Source: Saccharopolyspora erythraea (lineage in GTDB: Bacteria > Actinomycetota > Actinomycetes > Mycobacteriales > Pseudonocardiaceae). From it: 64,000 nt of DNA. Positions 25,432 to 34,037 of this stretch are shown piece by piece; positions within the stretch are counted from its first letter, which is position 1; every line of letters starts with the position of its first letter. The translations under genes were made by a program, and so were the position numbers. The DNA is taken from NCBI RefSeq assembly GCF_018141105.1, contig NZ_CP054839.1, positions 3,410,001 through 3,474,000 of the forward strand, read 5' to 3'. Under the pieces are notes generated by a model. The model saw only the letters and a list, made by a program, of their open reading frames with translations, had not been told where the DNA came from and made no database searches.

Positions 25432-25448
25432 GGTCCGTTGAGCGAACC
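25432..25448. promoter_or_regulatory. IclR-type box upstream of the MHS transporter
   Basis: GGTCCGTTGAGCGAACC; its complement GGTTCGCTCAACGGACC is one of the cleanest copies of the box. It lies 57 bases downstream of the IclR-3 stop and about 100 bases before the transporter start. Confidence 0.68.
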
Positions 25449-25546
25449 GTCGCGTTTTCCTCCGCGTCCGGCGGCGGCGAACAATCCGTGAACATTCCAG
25501 GGTGCAGCTGTCGATCTGCTCCGACACGGACAAGCGGAGGGCCAGC

Positions 25547-26890
25547 ATGACAGGGACGAGCCGGGACACCCGCGAGGTGCGCAAGGCGGCGATCGCGAGC
25601 CTGGTCGGCAGTGCGCTGGAGTGGTACGACTTCTTCCTCTACGGCACGGCCGCGGCACTCGTGTTCAACACGTTGTTCTTCCCCACGTTCGATCCGCTGG
25701 TGGGCACGATCGCCGCCTTCGGCACCAACGCCGTGGGTTTCCTCGCCCGGCCGTTGGGCGGTGTCATCTTCGGACACTTCGGTGACCGGCTCGGGCGCAA
25801 GTCGATGCTGGTGATCACGTTGGTGATCATGGGTATCGCGACGTTCCTCATCGGGGTGCTGCCCACCTACGGCGACATCGGGGTGTGGGCGGCGGTGCTG
25901 CTGGTGGCGCTGCGGATCGTGCAGGGCATCGCGGTCGGCGGCGAGTGGGGCGGCGGCGTGCTGATCGTGAGCGAACACGCGCCGGACCACCGCCGCGGCT
26001 TCTACTCGGCCTGGAGCCAGACCGGTGTGGGGCTCGGGTTCGTGCTCTCGGCATCGGCATACGCCCTGGTCTCGGCCGCGACCACGGAGGCGTCCTTCTT
26101 CGCGTGGGGCTGGCGGATCCCCTTCCTCGTCGGCATCGTGCTCACCGCCGTCGGACTGCTGATCCGGCTCCGGATCATGGAGACACCGGCGTTCCAGCAG
26201 GCGGACCGTGCTCCGGAGAAGGCCCGGCTGCCGGTTCTCGAAGCGGTCCGCGCGCATCCCAGGTCGGTGCTGATCACCTTCGGGGCACGCATCGCCGAGA
26301 ACGGTGCGTCCTACGTGTTCCTCACCTTCAGCCTCTCCTACGCGTCCGAGATCGGCCTGGACCGGGATGTCGTGCTGGCCGCGGTCGTGGTGGGCATGTT
26401 GTGCGAGTCGTTCGTGATGCCGATGTTCGGGGCGCTCTCCGACCGGATCGGGCGCCGCCCGGTCTACCTGGGAGGAGCGATCGGGTTGGTGTTGTGGGCG
26501 TTCCCGTTCTTCGCGATGTTCGACTCGCGCGACCCGGTGCTGGTCTTCGCCGCTGTGTTCGTGGCGGTGGTCTTCTGCCACGGAGCCATGATCGGGCCCC
26601 AGCCCGCGTTGTTCTCCGAGCTCTTCGACGCCAGGGTGCGCTACAGCGGTGTCGCCATCGGGCACGAGCTGGCCTCGATGGTCGCCGGCGGGTTCTCGCC
26701 GGTCATCGCCACCGCCCTGCTCGCGTGGACCGGTGCTTCCTGGCCGGTGGCACTGCTGCTGGTCGGGATGGGTGTCGTCACGGCCGTCGCGGTGGTCGCC
26801 GCCCCGGAAACCAGGGCGAAGGACATCAGGGCGGTACCGTCGGCGGACGCGGGCGAGGGAGTCGCGGCGGCCCCTTCCAGGCAGTCCTGA
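25547..26890 (+). CDS. MFS transporter, metabolite:H+ symporter (MHS) family
   Basis: The 447-residue protein starts at an ATG with GGAGG 8 bases upstream. ASLVGSALEWYDFFLYG at the start, RPLGGVIFGHFGDRLGRKSML in loop 2-3 and RIVQGIAVGGEWGGGVLIVSEHAP are MHS signatures (ShiA, KgtP, PcaT group); there are 12 predicted membrane segments. MHS members take up small organic acids with protons. With the IclR-type box in front and the ring-cleavage genes nearby, it likely imports an aromatic acid substrate of this regulon. Confidence 0.87.
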   Translation: MTGTSRDTREVRKAAIASLVGSALEWYDFFLYGTAAALVFNTLFFPTFDPLVGTIAAFGTNAVGFLARPLGGVIFGHFGDRLGRKSMLVITLVIMGIATFLIGVLPTYGDIGVWAAVLLVALRIVQGIAVGGEWGGGVLIVSEHAPDHRRGFYSAWSQTGVGLGFVLSASAYALVSAATTEASFFAWGWRIPFLVGIVLTAVGLLIRLRIMETPAFQQADRAPEKARLPVLEAVRAHPRSVLITFGARIAENGASYVFLTFSLSYASEIGLDRDVVLAAVVVGMLCESFVMPMFGALSDRIGRRPVYLGGAIGLVLWAFPFFAMFDSRDPVLVFAAVFVAVVFCHGAMIGPQPALFSELFDARVRYSGVAIGHELASMVAGGFSPVIATALLAWTGASWPVALLLVGMGVVTAVAVVAAPETRAKDIRAVPSADAGEGVAAAPSRQS

Positions 26891-27048
26891 CGGGTGTCCC
26901 GGGTCGCCGAGGGCCGCCCGGGGCTCCGCAGGCGCTCGGGAGCCCACACGGCGTCGGCCATCCCAGCCGAGCCGAGTTCAGGTCAGATCGACTAGCATCG
27001 GTACCCGCGGTCGTGATGTGGCAGAGCTCGGACGGGTGAGGACGCGGG

Positions 27049-27702
27049 ATGTCGAAGGCAGGGTCAGTGGCGAGCCGGGAGAGTTCGCGGTCGAAGCGCA
27101 AGGTCATCCTCGACGCGGCGATCGACCACTTCGGCGCGGTGGGTTTCGAGCACACGAAGTGGGCGACCGTCGCCGACCAGGTCGGAATCGGGCAGACCGC
27201 GCTGTACCACTACTTCGAGTCGAAGTCGCACTGCCTGCTCACGATCATGCGCATGCAGCTCGACAGCAGCCTCGTGGGATTCCGCGAGGCCACCTCCGTT
27301 GTCGCCGACCCCACCCGGGCTCTCAAGGCCGCGATCGCCTCGGCCTACGAGGCCACCGAGCGCGAGGCGTTGCAGCGGCGGATCCTGCACAACCACATGG
27401 ACCTGTTGTCCACGCCGCGCCAGTCCAAGCGCGAGGAGGCCGAGCGGCAGGCGTGCCGCGAGCTCGTGCGCGACATCGAGGCGGAATGGGCGGAGCTGGT
27501 CCAGCGCGGGATCGACAAGGGCGTCTTCCTCGAACGCGACCCGGTCATCACCGCACGGCTCGTGCTCGGACTGGTGGTGAGCGTGTGGCGGTGGTACCGG
27601 TCCGACGGCTCGACGAGCCTGGAGGAGATCACCGAGGTGATCACCGACTCCTGCTTGCGGATGGTGCGGGTGCGGGCGCCCAGGAGCACCAGGAAGAGCT
27701 GA
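27049..27702 (+). CDS. TetR-family regulator (TetR-2)
   Basis: A 217-residue protein. The N-terminal region SKRKVILDAAIDHFGAVGFEHTKWATVADQVGIGQTALYHYFESKSHCL is a complete TetR helix-turn-helix; the remaining all-helical domain has the KVFL..D.vitArLvLGlv pattern seen in acyl-CoA-sensing TetR proteins. It stands at the edge of the acyl-CoA cluster, and a palindrome close to AACTGAATTCAGTT occurs at the cluster's main promoters. So TetR-2 is the most likely repressor of region 5, relieved by an acyl-CoA intermediate. That assignment rests on position. Confidence 0.85.
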   Translation: MSKAGSVASRESSRSKRKVILDAAIDHFGAVGFEHTKWATVADQVGIGQTALYHYFESKSHCLLTIMRMQLDSSLVGFREATSVVADPTRALKAAIASAYEATEREALQRRILHNHMDLLSTPRQSKREEAERQACRELVRDIEAEWAELVQRGIDKGVFLERDPVITARLVLGLVVSVWRWYRSDGSTSLEEITEVITDSCLRMVRVRAPRSTRKS

Positions 27703-27746
27703 GTTCCCCGGTGGCCGCTTCCGGCCCGGGATCGTGGGACCGAATG

Positions 27747-28781
27747 CTAGGCCGGGAACGTCACCACGGCACGACCGGTGAGCCGGCCCTCCCGCAGGCG
27801 GTCGATCGCCTGCGGGATGTCGCTGAGCGCGAACTCCTCGATCTCCACGCGGGACACGCCTGACTCCGCCATCCGCACGACGTGCTCCAGATCCCGCATG
27901 GAGCCCCCGCGTGAGCTCATGACCGCGATCCCGGGTTCGACCAGGGCGCGGCTGAAAGGCAGCACGCCCCCGCTTCGGCCGCACACGACGACCGCGCCGC
28001 GGCCCCGGGTGATCTCGACCGCGGTGCGCAGCGTCTCGTCGGACCCGACGAAATCCACGACGGCGTCGACACCACGTCCACGCGTGAGCTCGGTGATCCG
28101 GTCACCCCAGTGGTCGTCGGACTCGAGCGCGTGGTCTGCTCCGAGATCACGCGCGACGCGCAGGCGCTGCTCGCTGCGGTCGACGGCGATCACTTGGGCC
28201 TGTGTCAGGGCTTTGGCGTACTGGACGGCGAAGCCGCCGAGTCCGCCGACGCCGATCAACGCGATGGTCTCAGCGCGGTCCGAGTGGCGAACGGCGTTGG
28301 ACACCGCGTGGTACGCGGAGAGCCCCGCGTCCGCGAGGGGAGCGGCGTGCTTGGGGAGCAATGTCGCGAGTTCCACGACCTGGCGGCGGTCGGCGACCAT
28401 GTACGGAGCGAACCCGCCGTCTTCGGCCAGCCCGCGGCAACTGAGGCTCCGGCAGTGGTTCTCGTGCCCGGCCGTGCAGTGGTCGCACGCACCGCAGAAC
28501 TGGATGGCCGACACGACGACGGCCTGGCCGGGCTCCAGGTCCTCGACGCCGGCGCCCAGGTCCGCGACCCAGCCCGCGTTCTCGTGGCCGAGCGTGAAGG
28601 GGCGGGTGAAGGGCAGGCTGCCCACGCCCGCGTGCACGACTTCCAGGTCCGTCCCGCACAGGCCGGCACCGCCGACCCGCAGCAGCACCTGCCCCGGGCC
28701 GGGTACGGGCCTGGGGATCGAGACCAGTTCGGGAGCGCGCCCCGGACCGAGAGCGCGATAGGCCGTCATCAACTCCGGCAT
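27747..28781 (-). CDS. Zinc-dependent alcohol dehydrogenase (MDR family), ADH-1
   Basis: Start at the ATG at 28781 (MPELMTAYRAL) gives 344 residues. GLCGTDLEVVHAG provides the first catalytic zinc Cys, TLGHENAGWV the His-Glu, and CGACDHCTAGHENHCRSL the four-Cys structural zinc site. The NAD domain has ALIGVGGLGGFAVQYAKAL. It oxidises or reduces an alcohol/aldehyde. It is divergent from the SDR at 29048 across a palindrome, so the two are probably co-regulated. It resembles ADH-2 at 31482 in layout, which suggests a duplication or two successive oxidations. Confidence 0.87.
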   Translation of the reverse strand: MPELMTAYRALGPGRAPELVSIPRPVPGPGQVLLRVGGAGLCGTDLEVVHAGVGSLPFTRPFTLGHENAGWVADLGAGVEDLEPGQAVVVSAIQFCGACDHCTAGHENHCRSLSCRGLAEDGGFAPYMVADRRQVVELATLLPKHAAPLADAGLSAYHAVSNAVRHSDRAETIALIGVGGLGGFAVQYAKALTQAQVIAVDRSEQRLRVARDLGADHALESDDHWGDRITELTRGRGVDAVVDFVGSDETLRTAVEITRGRGAVVVCGRSGGVLPFSRALVEPGIAVMSSRGGSMRDLEHVVRMAESGVSRVEIEEFALSDIPQAIDRLREGRLTGRAVVTFPA

Positions 28782-28905
28782 GGCTTTTCCTTGTCCGGCG
28801 GAGTGGTCGTCGGCACCAGGACGATCTGCGCTGAGCCGAGTTCGGTTCGGACGGAGAGAACCAGGTCCCCTGGGCGCTGTCAAGGCGCGGCGCCGGACGC
28901 TATAC

Positions 28906-28919
28906 AACTGAATTCACTT
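28906..28919. promoter_or_regulatory. TetR-type palindrome AACTGAATTCACTT
   Basis: One base from the perfect palindrome AACTGAATTCAGTT. It lies in the divergent region between ADH-1 and the SDR. Confidence 0.6.
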
Positions 28920-29047
28920 CTGTTAGTTTCCACCGGAGCCGCGGTGGCTGTCGGGGCGTGAGGCGCTGGGGCGGACAGCGGCAGCCGGTCAGCCGCGGAT
29001 TCCGTGTCATGGCAACCACTGCTGACGTGTACGTGGAGGAGGCGACC

Positions 29048-29842
29048 GTGAACCACGACCTCGACGCTTTCGCGGGAAAAGTCGCGCTGGTGACCGGTGC
29101 GGGGAGTGGGATCGGCCGTGCCGCGGCCCGGCTGCTCGCCAGTAGAGGGGCGGCCCACGTCGTGTTCGCCGACATCGATGCCGAGGCCGCGGCCTCAGCC
29201 GCCGAGGGTGTCGCGCAGGCGCACCCGGCCGCGCTCGACGTCGCCGACTCGGCGAGCGTCGACGACGTGGTGAACGCGCTCGCCGGTGAACACGGCAGGC
29301 TCGACGTGGTGATCCACGCCGCAGGGGTGGACGACCCCGCCGCCAAGCAGAAGCTGGCCGATGCCCTCGAAGGCGGCCACCCCTTCGAGCTCATCGGCGG
29401 ATTGTCGGACGAGGTCTGGCAGCGGATGATCGCGGTCAACCTCACCGGCGCGTTCCACGTGCTGCGCGCAGCCGTCCGGCACATGTGCGCGCGGAAGTCG
29501 GGCAGCGTGGTGCTCGTCGGTTCTTCGTCGTCCTTCGACGCCCCCGTGTCCCATCCCCACTACGCGGCCGCGAAAGCAGGCGTGCACGCCTTGGCGCAGT
29601 CGGTCGCCAAAGAGGTCATCGCCCACGATGTGCGGGTCAACGTGCTCGCTCCCGGGCCGACGGATACGGGGATGGCCCGGCGCACGCCGGAGATCCTCAA
29701 GCAGGTCGCACCCGGATCGCCGTTCTCGCGCTACGCCACGGCGGACGAGATGGCCGCGCTCGCGCTCTTCCTGGCCGGTGACGAAGCGGTCAACGTCGTC
29801 GGCGGAGTCCTGCTGGCCAACGGCGGCCGGTTCACCGCCTGA
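29048..29842 (+). CDS. Short-chain dehydrogenase/reductase (SDR)
   Basis: Start at the GTG at 29048 because GGAGGAGG lies 5 bases upstream; 264 residues. Coenzyme motif TGAGSGIG near residue 16, catalytic Ser in LVGSSSSFDAP, and Tyr-Lys in HYAAAKAGV. The Asp of the VFADID segment suggests NAD+. It oxidises a hydroxy intermediate, possibly a 3-hydroxyacyl-CoA, whose product would fit the thiolase encoded next (47-bp gap, same strand). Confidence 0.85.
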   Translation: MNHDLDAFAGKVALVTGAGSGIGRAAARLLASRGAAHVVFADIDAEAAASAAEGVAQAHPAALDVADSASVDDVVNALAGEHGRLDVVIHAAGVDDPAAKQKLADALEGGHPFELIGGLSDEVWQRMIAVNLTGAFHVLRAAVRHMCARKSGSVVLVGSSSSFDAPVSHPHYAAAKAGVHALAQSVAKEVIAHDVRVNVLAPGPTDTGMARRTPEILKQVAPGSPFSRYATADEMAALALFLAGDEAVNVVGGVLLANGGRFTA

Positions 29843-29889
29843 CACAAGCACCCTTCCAGGTTCCCCTCTCGCTAGATTCGGAGACTCCC

Positions 29890-31038
29890 ATGCCTGAGGC
29901 CTACGTCGTCGAGGCGCTTCGCTCACCGGTCGGTCGTCGCGGTGGTGGGCTCGGCGCTGTTCACCCGAACGACCTCGGCGGCCGGGTTCTGGCCGCACTG
30001 GTGGAGCGGACCGGGATCGACCCGGCCGCGGTCGACGACGTGATCTTCGGGTGCGTCGGCCAGATGGGTGCGCAGAGCGCCAACGTCGCCCGCAACGCGT
30101 GGCTGACCGCGGGGCTGCCCGAGTCCGTCCCGGCCACCACCGTCGACCGCCAGTGCGGCTCCGCTCAGCAGGCGATCCACTTCGCGGCGCAGGCGGTGCT
30201 GTCCGGGACCCAGGACCTCGTCGTCGCCGGTGGCGTCGAGGTGATGAGCCGCGTGCCGATCGCAAGCCCTGCCGTCGTCGGGCAGCGGGAGGGCATGGGG
30301 TTCCCCTACGCCGGCGACGGCTGGCGCGAACGCTACGGCGACCAGGAGATCTCCCAGTTCCGCGGTGCGGAGCTCATCGCGGGCAAGTGGGGCATCTCGC
30401 GCGAGGACATGGAGCGGATGGCACTGGACAGCCACCAGCGCGCCCTCGCCGCGGTCGAGGACGGCTCGTTCACGGCTGAGATCGTGCCGGTGGGCGGTGT
30501 CGTCGCCGACGAGGGGCCGCGGCCGGACACCTCCCTGGAGAAGATGGCCGGTCTCAAGCCGCTCCGGGAGGGCGGCCGGGTCACACCCGCGGTGTCGAGC
30601 CAGATCTCCGACGGTGCGGCAGCACTGCTGCTCGCCTCGGAGGAGGCGGTCCGGACTCATGGGCTGACGCCGTTGGCCAGGATCCACACGATGGCGGTCG
30701 TCGGGTCCGACCCGGTGTTCATGCTCACCGGCCCGATCCCCGCGACGGAGGCGGTGCTGGCGAAGGCTGGGCTGAAGATCGACGACATCGACCTGTTCGA
30801 GGTGAACGAGGCGTTCGCCTCCGTCGTGCTCGCCTGGCAGAAGGAGACCGGAGCGCCTTGGTCGAGGACGAACGTCCTGGGCGGTGCCATCGCGTTGGGT
30901 CACCCGCTCGGCGCGACCGGGGCCAGGCTCATGACCACGATGATCCACAACCTCGGTCGCACCGGCGGGAGGTACGGCTTGCAGACCATGTGCGAAGGGG
31001 GCGGCATGGCGAACGCGACGCTGGTGGAGCGTCTTTGA
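29890..31038 (+). CDS. Thiolase (acetyl-CoA acetyltransferase family)
   Basis: The 382-residue protein has all three catalytic signatures: nucleophile Cys89 in DRQCGSAQQA, His in GGAIALGHPLGATGARL, and the second Cys in TMCEGGGMANATLVERL at the C-terminus. It cleaves 3-oxoacyl-CoA with CoA to release acetyl-CoA (or propionyl-CoA). It follows the SDR, which would make its substrate, and precedes an NTF2-like gene. FadA5/FadA6-like length and motif spelling point to degradation and not synthesis. Confidence 0.92.
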   Translation: MPEAYVVEALRSPVGRRGGGLGAVHPNDLGGRVLAALVERTGIDPAAVDDVIFGCVGQMGAQSANVARNAWLTAGLPESVPATTVDRQCGSAQQAIHFAAQAVLSGTQDLVVAGGVEVMSRVPIASPAVVGQREGMGFPYAGDGWRERYGDQEISQFRGAELIAGKWGISREDMERMALDSHQRALAAVEDGSFTAEIVPVGGVVADEGPRPDTSLEKMAGLKPLREGGRVTPAVSSQISDGAAALLLASEEAVRTHGLTPLARIHTMAVVGSDPVFMLTGPIPATEAVLAKAGLKIDDIDLFEVNEAFASVVLAWQKETGAPWSRTNVLGGAIALGHPLGATGARLMTTMIHNLGRTGGRYGLQTMCEGGGMANATLVERL

Positions 31039-31097
31039 CCACCCCTTACGCTCGCCGCTGAACGAAGATCCCCGCCCGTCGGCATCCTGGAGCACTC

Positions 31098-31469
31098 ATG
31101 CTGATTCCCGAGTACATGGCTCGGCTCGACAGCGACGACCCGCGCACGGCCATGGACCTCGTCGAGGCCGACGTCGGCTTCCTGCTGGCGTTGCCGTCCG
31201 GGCCGGTCAGCGGGACGTCCAAGGACGAGCTGTGGGGATATGTGTCCCGTCGTCCCGACGTCACCAGGCGGCACCACATCATCGAGGCGAGCTCGCACGC
31301 CGACTTCGAAGCGGTCTACGGAGTGGTCACCGACGACGACGTGGAGACCGGCGCGTTCCTGGCGTCGGCACGGCTTTCCCAGTCCGGTCGCATGCAGCGC
31401 TACCTGGTGCACTTCGACCAGGAGTTCCGGCTTTTCGGCGCGGACGAGGTTCAGCGGCCCGGCGAGTGA
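31098..31469 (+). CDS. NTF2/SnoaL-like small protein (NTF2-A)
   Basis: A 123-residue protein starting at an ATG with GGAG upstream. It has the alpha-beta layout of the NTF2/SnoaL fold (YMARLDSDDPRTAMDLVEADVGFLL, then HHIIEASSHADFEAVYGVV, SGRMQRYLVHFDQEF). A second protein with the same pattern is at 42217. Members of this fold act as isomerases, dehydratases or binding proteins in ring and steroid metabolism. No catalytic pair can be assigned. The gene follows the thiolase by 59 bases and probably belongs to the same transcript. Confidence 0.6.
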   Translation: MLIPEYMARLDSDDPRTAMDLVEADVGFLLALPSGPVSGTSKDELWGYVSRRPDVTRRHHIIEASSHADFEAVYGVVTDDDVETGAFLASARLSQSGRMQRYLVHFDQEFRLFGADEVQRPGE

Positions 31470-31481
31470 GAACCGCTCCGC

Positions 31482-32519
31482 TCAGCCGGGGATGAGCACC
31501 GCGCGACCGGCGAGGTTTCCGTTGCGCAGGGCGGATATCGCTTCATGGACAGCCGTGAGCGGGAACCGTTGCACCTCGGCGCTGAGCGCTCCCGCGCGGC
31601 TGAGGGCGACGACGTCGGCGAGCTCGTCCCGGCTGCCCCAGAACGGCAGCGAGATCCTGCATCCCGGAGGCAGCGAGCCGGGCTTGCGCACGGTGAGCTC
31701 TCCGCCGCTGCTGCCGACCAGGACGAGGTCGCCGTCGGAGCGCAGACCGCGGGCGCCCAGGTCGAGTGTCGAGCGGCTGCCGACGAAGTCGAGCACCGCG
31801 TCGACGCCGGCGCCCCCGGTCGTGGCGCGCAGAACGCGGCTCGTGTCCGCCGTCGCCTTGGTGCTGAGATGCGCTCCCGAACGTTCGGCGAGGGCGAGGG
31901 CTTCGTCGCGCACGTCGACGGCGATCACCCGGCAGGGAGTCAGCGCGCGGATCAGCTGGACCGCCAGGTGTCCGAGACCGCCGATTCCGATCACCGCGAC
32001 GGTCGAGTCCTCGTCGAGACGGGGACGAATGCCCGCGATCGCGTGGTAGGAGGTCAGCCCCGCGTCGGTCAGCGGAGCGGCCTCGCCGGCGTCCAGCTCA
32101 CCGATGGGGACCAGGTGCTTGGTGGACGGCACGAGAACGTGGTCGGCCATCCCGCCATCGACGCCCAGGCCCATGCCGGCCCAGGACAGCTCGGATCTGC
32201 GGTCGCAGTAGTTGTCGCGCCCTCGCGCGCACCGGGGGCAACTCCCGCAGCCCCAGGGGCCGTGGACGACGACTCGCTCGCCGACGGTCACCGCCGCCGA
32301 GGGCCCGCCCGCGGCGATCCGTCCGGCGACCTCGTGCCCGAGGGTGAACGGTGGGCGGAACGGCATGGCCCCGCGTGCCGCGTCGATGACGTGCAGGTCC
32401 GAGTGGCACAGGCCGACTGCTTCCACGCGCACGAGGACCTGGCCGTCGCGGGGAACCGGCCGGGGCAGCTCGGTGACGACCGGCGAACGTCCCCAGCCGG
32501 GCAGGCGTACCGCTGTCAT
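31482..32519 (-). CDS. Zinc-dependent alcohol dehydrogenase (MDR family), ADH-2
   Basis: 345 residues from the ATG at 32519; a GTG at 32531 is possible. GLCHSDLHVID gives the catalytic Cys and the SD pair, TLGHEVAGRI the His-Glu, and CGSCPRCARGRDNYC the structural zinc site. Coenzyme motif is AVIGIGGLGHLAVQLIRAL. It is convergent with NTF2-A (12-bp gap) and divergent from the MHS-2 transporter, with two TetR-type palindromes between them. Substrate unknown; by context an alcohol or aldehyde of the acyl-CoA pathway. Confidence 0.87.
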   Translation of the reverse strand: MTAVRLPGWGRSPVVTELPRPVPRDGQVLVRVEAVGLCHSDLHVIDAARGAMPFRPPFTLGHEVAGRIAAGGPSAAVTVGERVVVHGPWGCGSCPRCARGRDNYCDRRSELSWAGMGLGVDGGMADHVLVPSTKHLVPIGELDAGEAAPLTDAGLTSYHAIAGIRPRLDEDSTVAVIGIGGLGHLAVQLIRALTPCRVIAVDVRDEALALAERSGAHLSTKATADTSRVLRATTGGAGVDAVLDFVGSRSTLDLGARGLRSDGDLVLVGSSGGELTVRKPGSLPPGCRISLPFWGSRDELADVVALSRAGALSAEVQRFPLTAVHEAISALRNGNLAGRAVLIPG

Positions 32520-32546
32520 GGGTGAAGGCACGGCACCAATCTACCA

Positions 32547-32590
32547 AGCTGAACTCAGTTCGAGTACTCGTTGACCAACTGAGTTCAGTT
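32547..32590. promoter_or_regulatory. Pair of TetR-type palindromes
   Basis: AGCTGAACTCAGTT at 32547-32560 and AACTGAGTTCAGTT at 32577-32590, 30 bp centre to centre, between divergent ADH-2 and MHS-2. The two-site arrangement suggests the strongest control point of the cluster. Confidence 0.7.
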
Positions 32591-32649
32591 CTGTAGCTTT
32601 TCCGCCCATCGCCAAGACGCGTGTCCAAGCCGGCCAAGGGAGTCAGGCC

Positions 32650-33954
32650 ATGCGCTCTGCTCAGCAATCAGGGTCTTCGGAGGCCGATCCCGCCGTCGTC
32701 TTCAAGCCGCAGGCCGTGCGCCGGGCGGCGACGGCCGGTGCTCTCGGGAATCTCATCGAGTACTACGACTTCAGCCTCTACGGCTATCTCGCGGTGGTGA
32801 TCGCACCGCAGTTCTTCCCGGCGGGCAACTCGACCACCTCCCTGCTCGCGGCGCTCGCGGTGTTCGCAACCGCGTTCCTGGCGCGGCCCGTGGGCGGGAT
32901 CTTCTTCGGCCTGCTCGGTGACCGCATGGGCCGGCGCACGGCGCTCATCTCGTCGGTGGTGTGCATGGGGGTCGCCGCCAGCGCGACCGGGCTGCTGCCG
33001 ACCTACGACCAGATCGGTATCGCGGCCGCGGTGCTGCTGTTCGTCGCGCGGCTGGCCCAGGGCTTCTCGGCCGGGGGCGAGGCCGTCGGTTCGATCACCT
33101 ACGTCTACGAGTCGGTGCCGATGAAGCGCCGTGCCTTCCTCGGTTCCTTCAACTACATCGGGTCGAACCTCGGGTTCGCGGTCGCCGCCGTCGTGGCCGG
33201 TGCGGTGTCGGCGCTCACCACCGAGCCGCAGATGGCCGAGTGGGGATGGCGGGTGCCGTTCCTGCTCGCCATCCCGCTGACCTTGCTGTGCCTGTGGGCG
33301 CGGCTGCGGATCGAGGACACGCCCGAGTTCGCGGCCGCGTCCCGCCGCGCGGACCTGCCCACCGCGCCGATGCGAGAGGCGTTCGCCACCCACCGCGTGG
33401 CCATGTTGCAGACCCTCGGCGTGACCGTGGCGCAGACCGGTTGCCTCTTCCTGGGGCTGACCTACATGAACATCTACCTGTCGGCGAACCTGGGCTACGA
33501 CGCGACGCAGGTGCACTGGCTGTCGGCGCTGGTGGTGCTCGCCGGTGTGCTGCTCATGCTGCCCGCCGGTTGGCTGGCCGGACGCTTCGGCTCGCGCAAC
33601 GTGATGCTCGTCGGGTTCGTGGGCCTGCTGGTGACCACTTACCCCGCGCTGATGCTCATGGGGCAACAGAGCCTCGCCCTGGCCGGGGTCGCCTACCTGT
33701 TGTACATGGGGTGGGGAGCGTTGATCCAGTCGCCCGCGGCGAGCCTGTTCCCGCGGTTGTTCGAGCGCAGGGTGCGCTACACCGGGATGGCCGTCGGCTA
33801 CAACCTCGGCAACATCGTCGCCGGCGGCACGGCGCCCTACGCGGCGGCCTACCTCATCGACCGGACGGGGAACGTGCTTTCCCCGTCGTTCTTCGTGATG
33901 ACCGTCTGCGTCATCGGGATCGCCACCCTGCTCGGCATCCGGAAGTACCGCTAG
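32650..33954 (+). CDS. MFS transporter, MHS family (MHS-2)
   Basis: A 434-residue carrier with 12 membrane segments. AGALGNLIEYYDFSLYGYLAVVIAP, RPVGGIFFGLLGDRMGRRTAL and [21 protein letters not shown] are MHS signatures. It probably imports the organic acid that the acyl-CoA cluster degrades. The two operator-like palindromes upstream indicate induction together with ADH-2. It differs clearly from MHS-1 at 25547, in line with a separate substrate. Confidence 0.87.
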   Translation: MRSAQQSGSSEADPAVVFKPQAVRRAATAGALGNLIEYYDFSLYGYLAVVIAPQFFPAGNSTTSLLAALAVFATAFLARPVGGIFFGLLGDRMGRRTALISSVVCMGVAASATGLLPTYDQIGIAAAVLLFVARLAQGFSAGGEAVGSITYVYESVPMKRRAFLGSFNYIGSNLGFAVAAVVAGAVSALTTEPQMAEWGWRVPFLLAIPLTLLCLWARLRIEDTPEFAAASRRADLPTAPMREAFATHRVAMLQTLGVTVAQTGCLFLGLTYMNIYLSANLGYDATQVHWLSALVVLAGVLLMLPAGWLAGRFGSRNVMLVGFVGLLVTTYPALMLMGQQSLALAGVAYLLYMGWGALIQSPAASLFPRLFERRVRYTGMAVGYNLGNIVAGGTAPYAAAYLIDRTGNVLSPSFFVMTVCVIGIATLLGIRKYR

Positions 33955-34005
33955 CAGCGGGCCCGCGGTCCTGCTTGACAGGGCCGTGGCGGCCCAGCAG
34001 ACTTG

Positions 34006-34019
34006 TACTGAATTCAGTT
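34006..34019. promoter_or_regulatory. TetR-type palindrome TACTGAATTCAGTT
   Basis: Near-perfect copy, only about 20 bases before the start of the enoyl-CoA-hydratase-like gene, so it likely overlaps the promoter of the long operon 34038-45298. Confidence 0.7.
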
Positions 34020-34037
34020 CAACTCTTGGAGGACACC

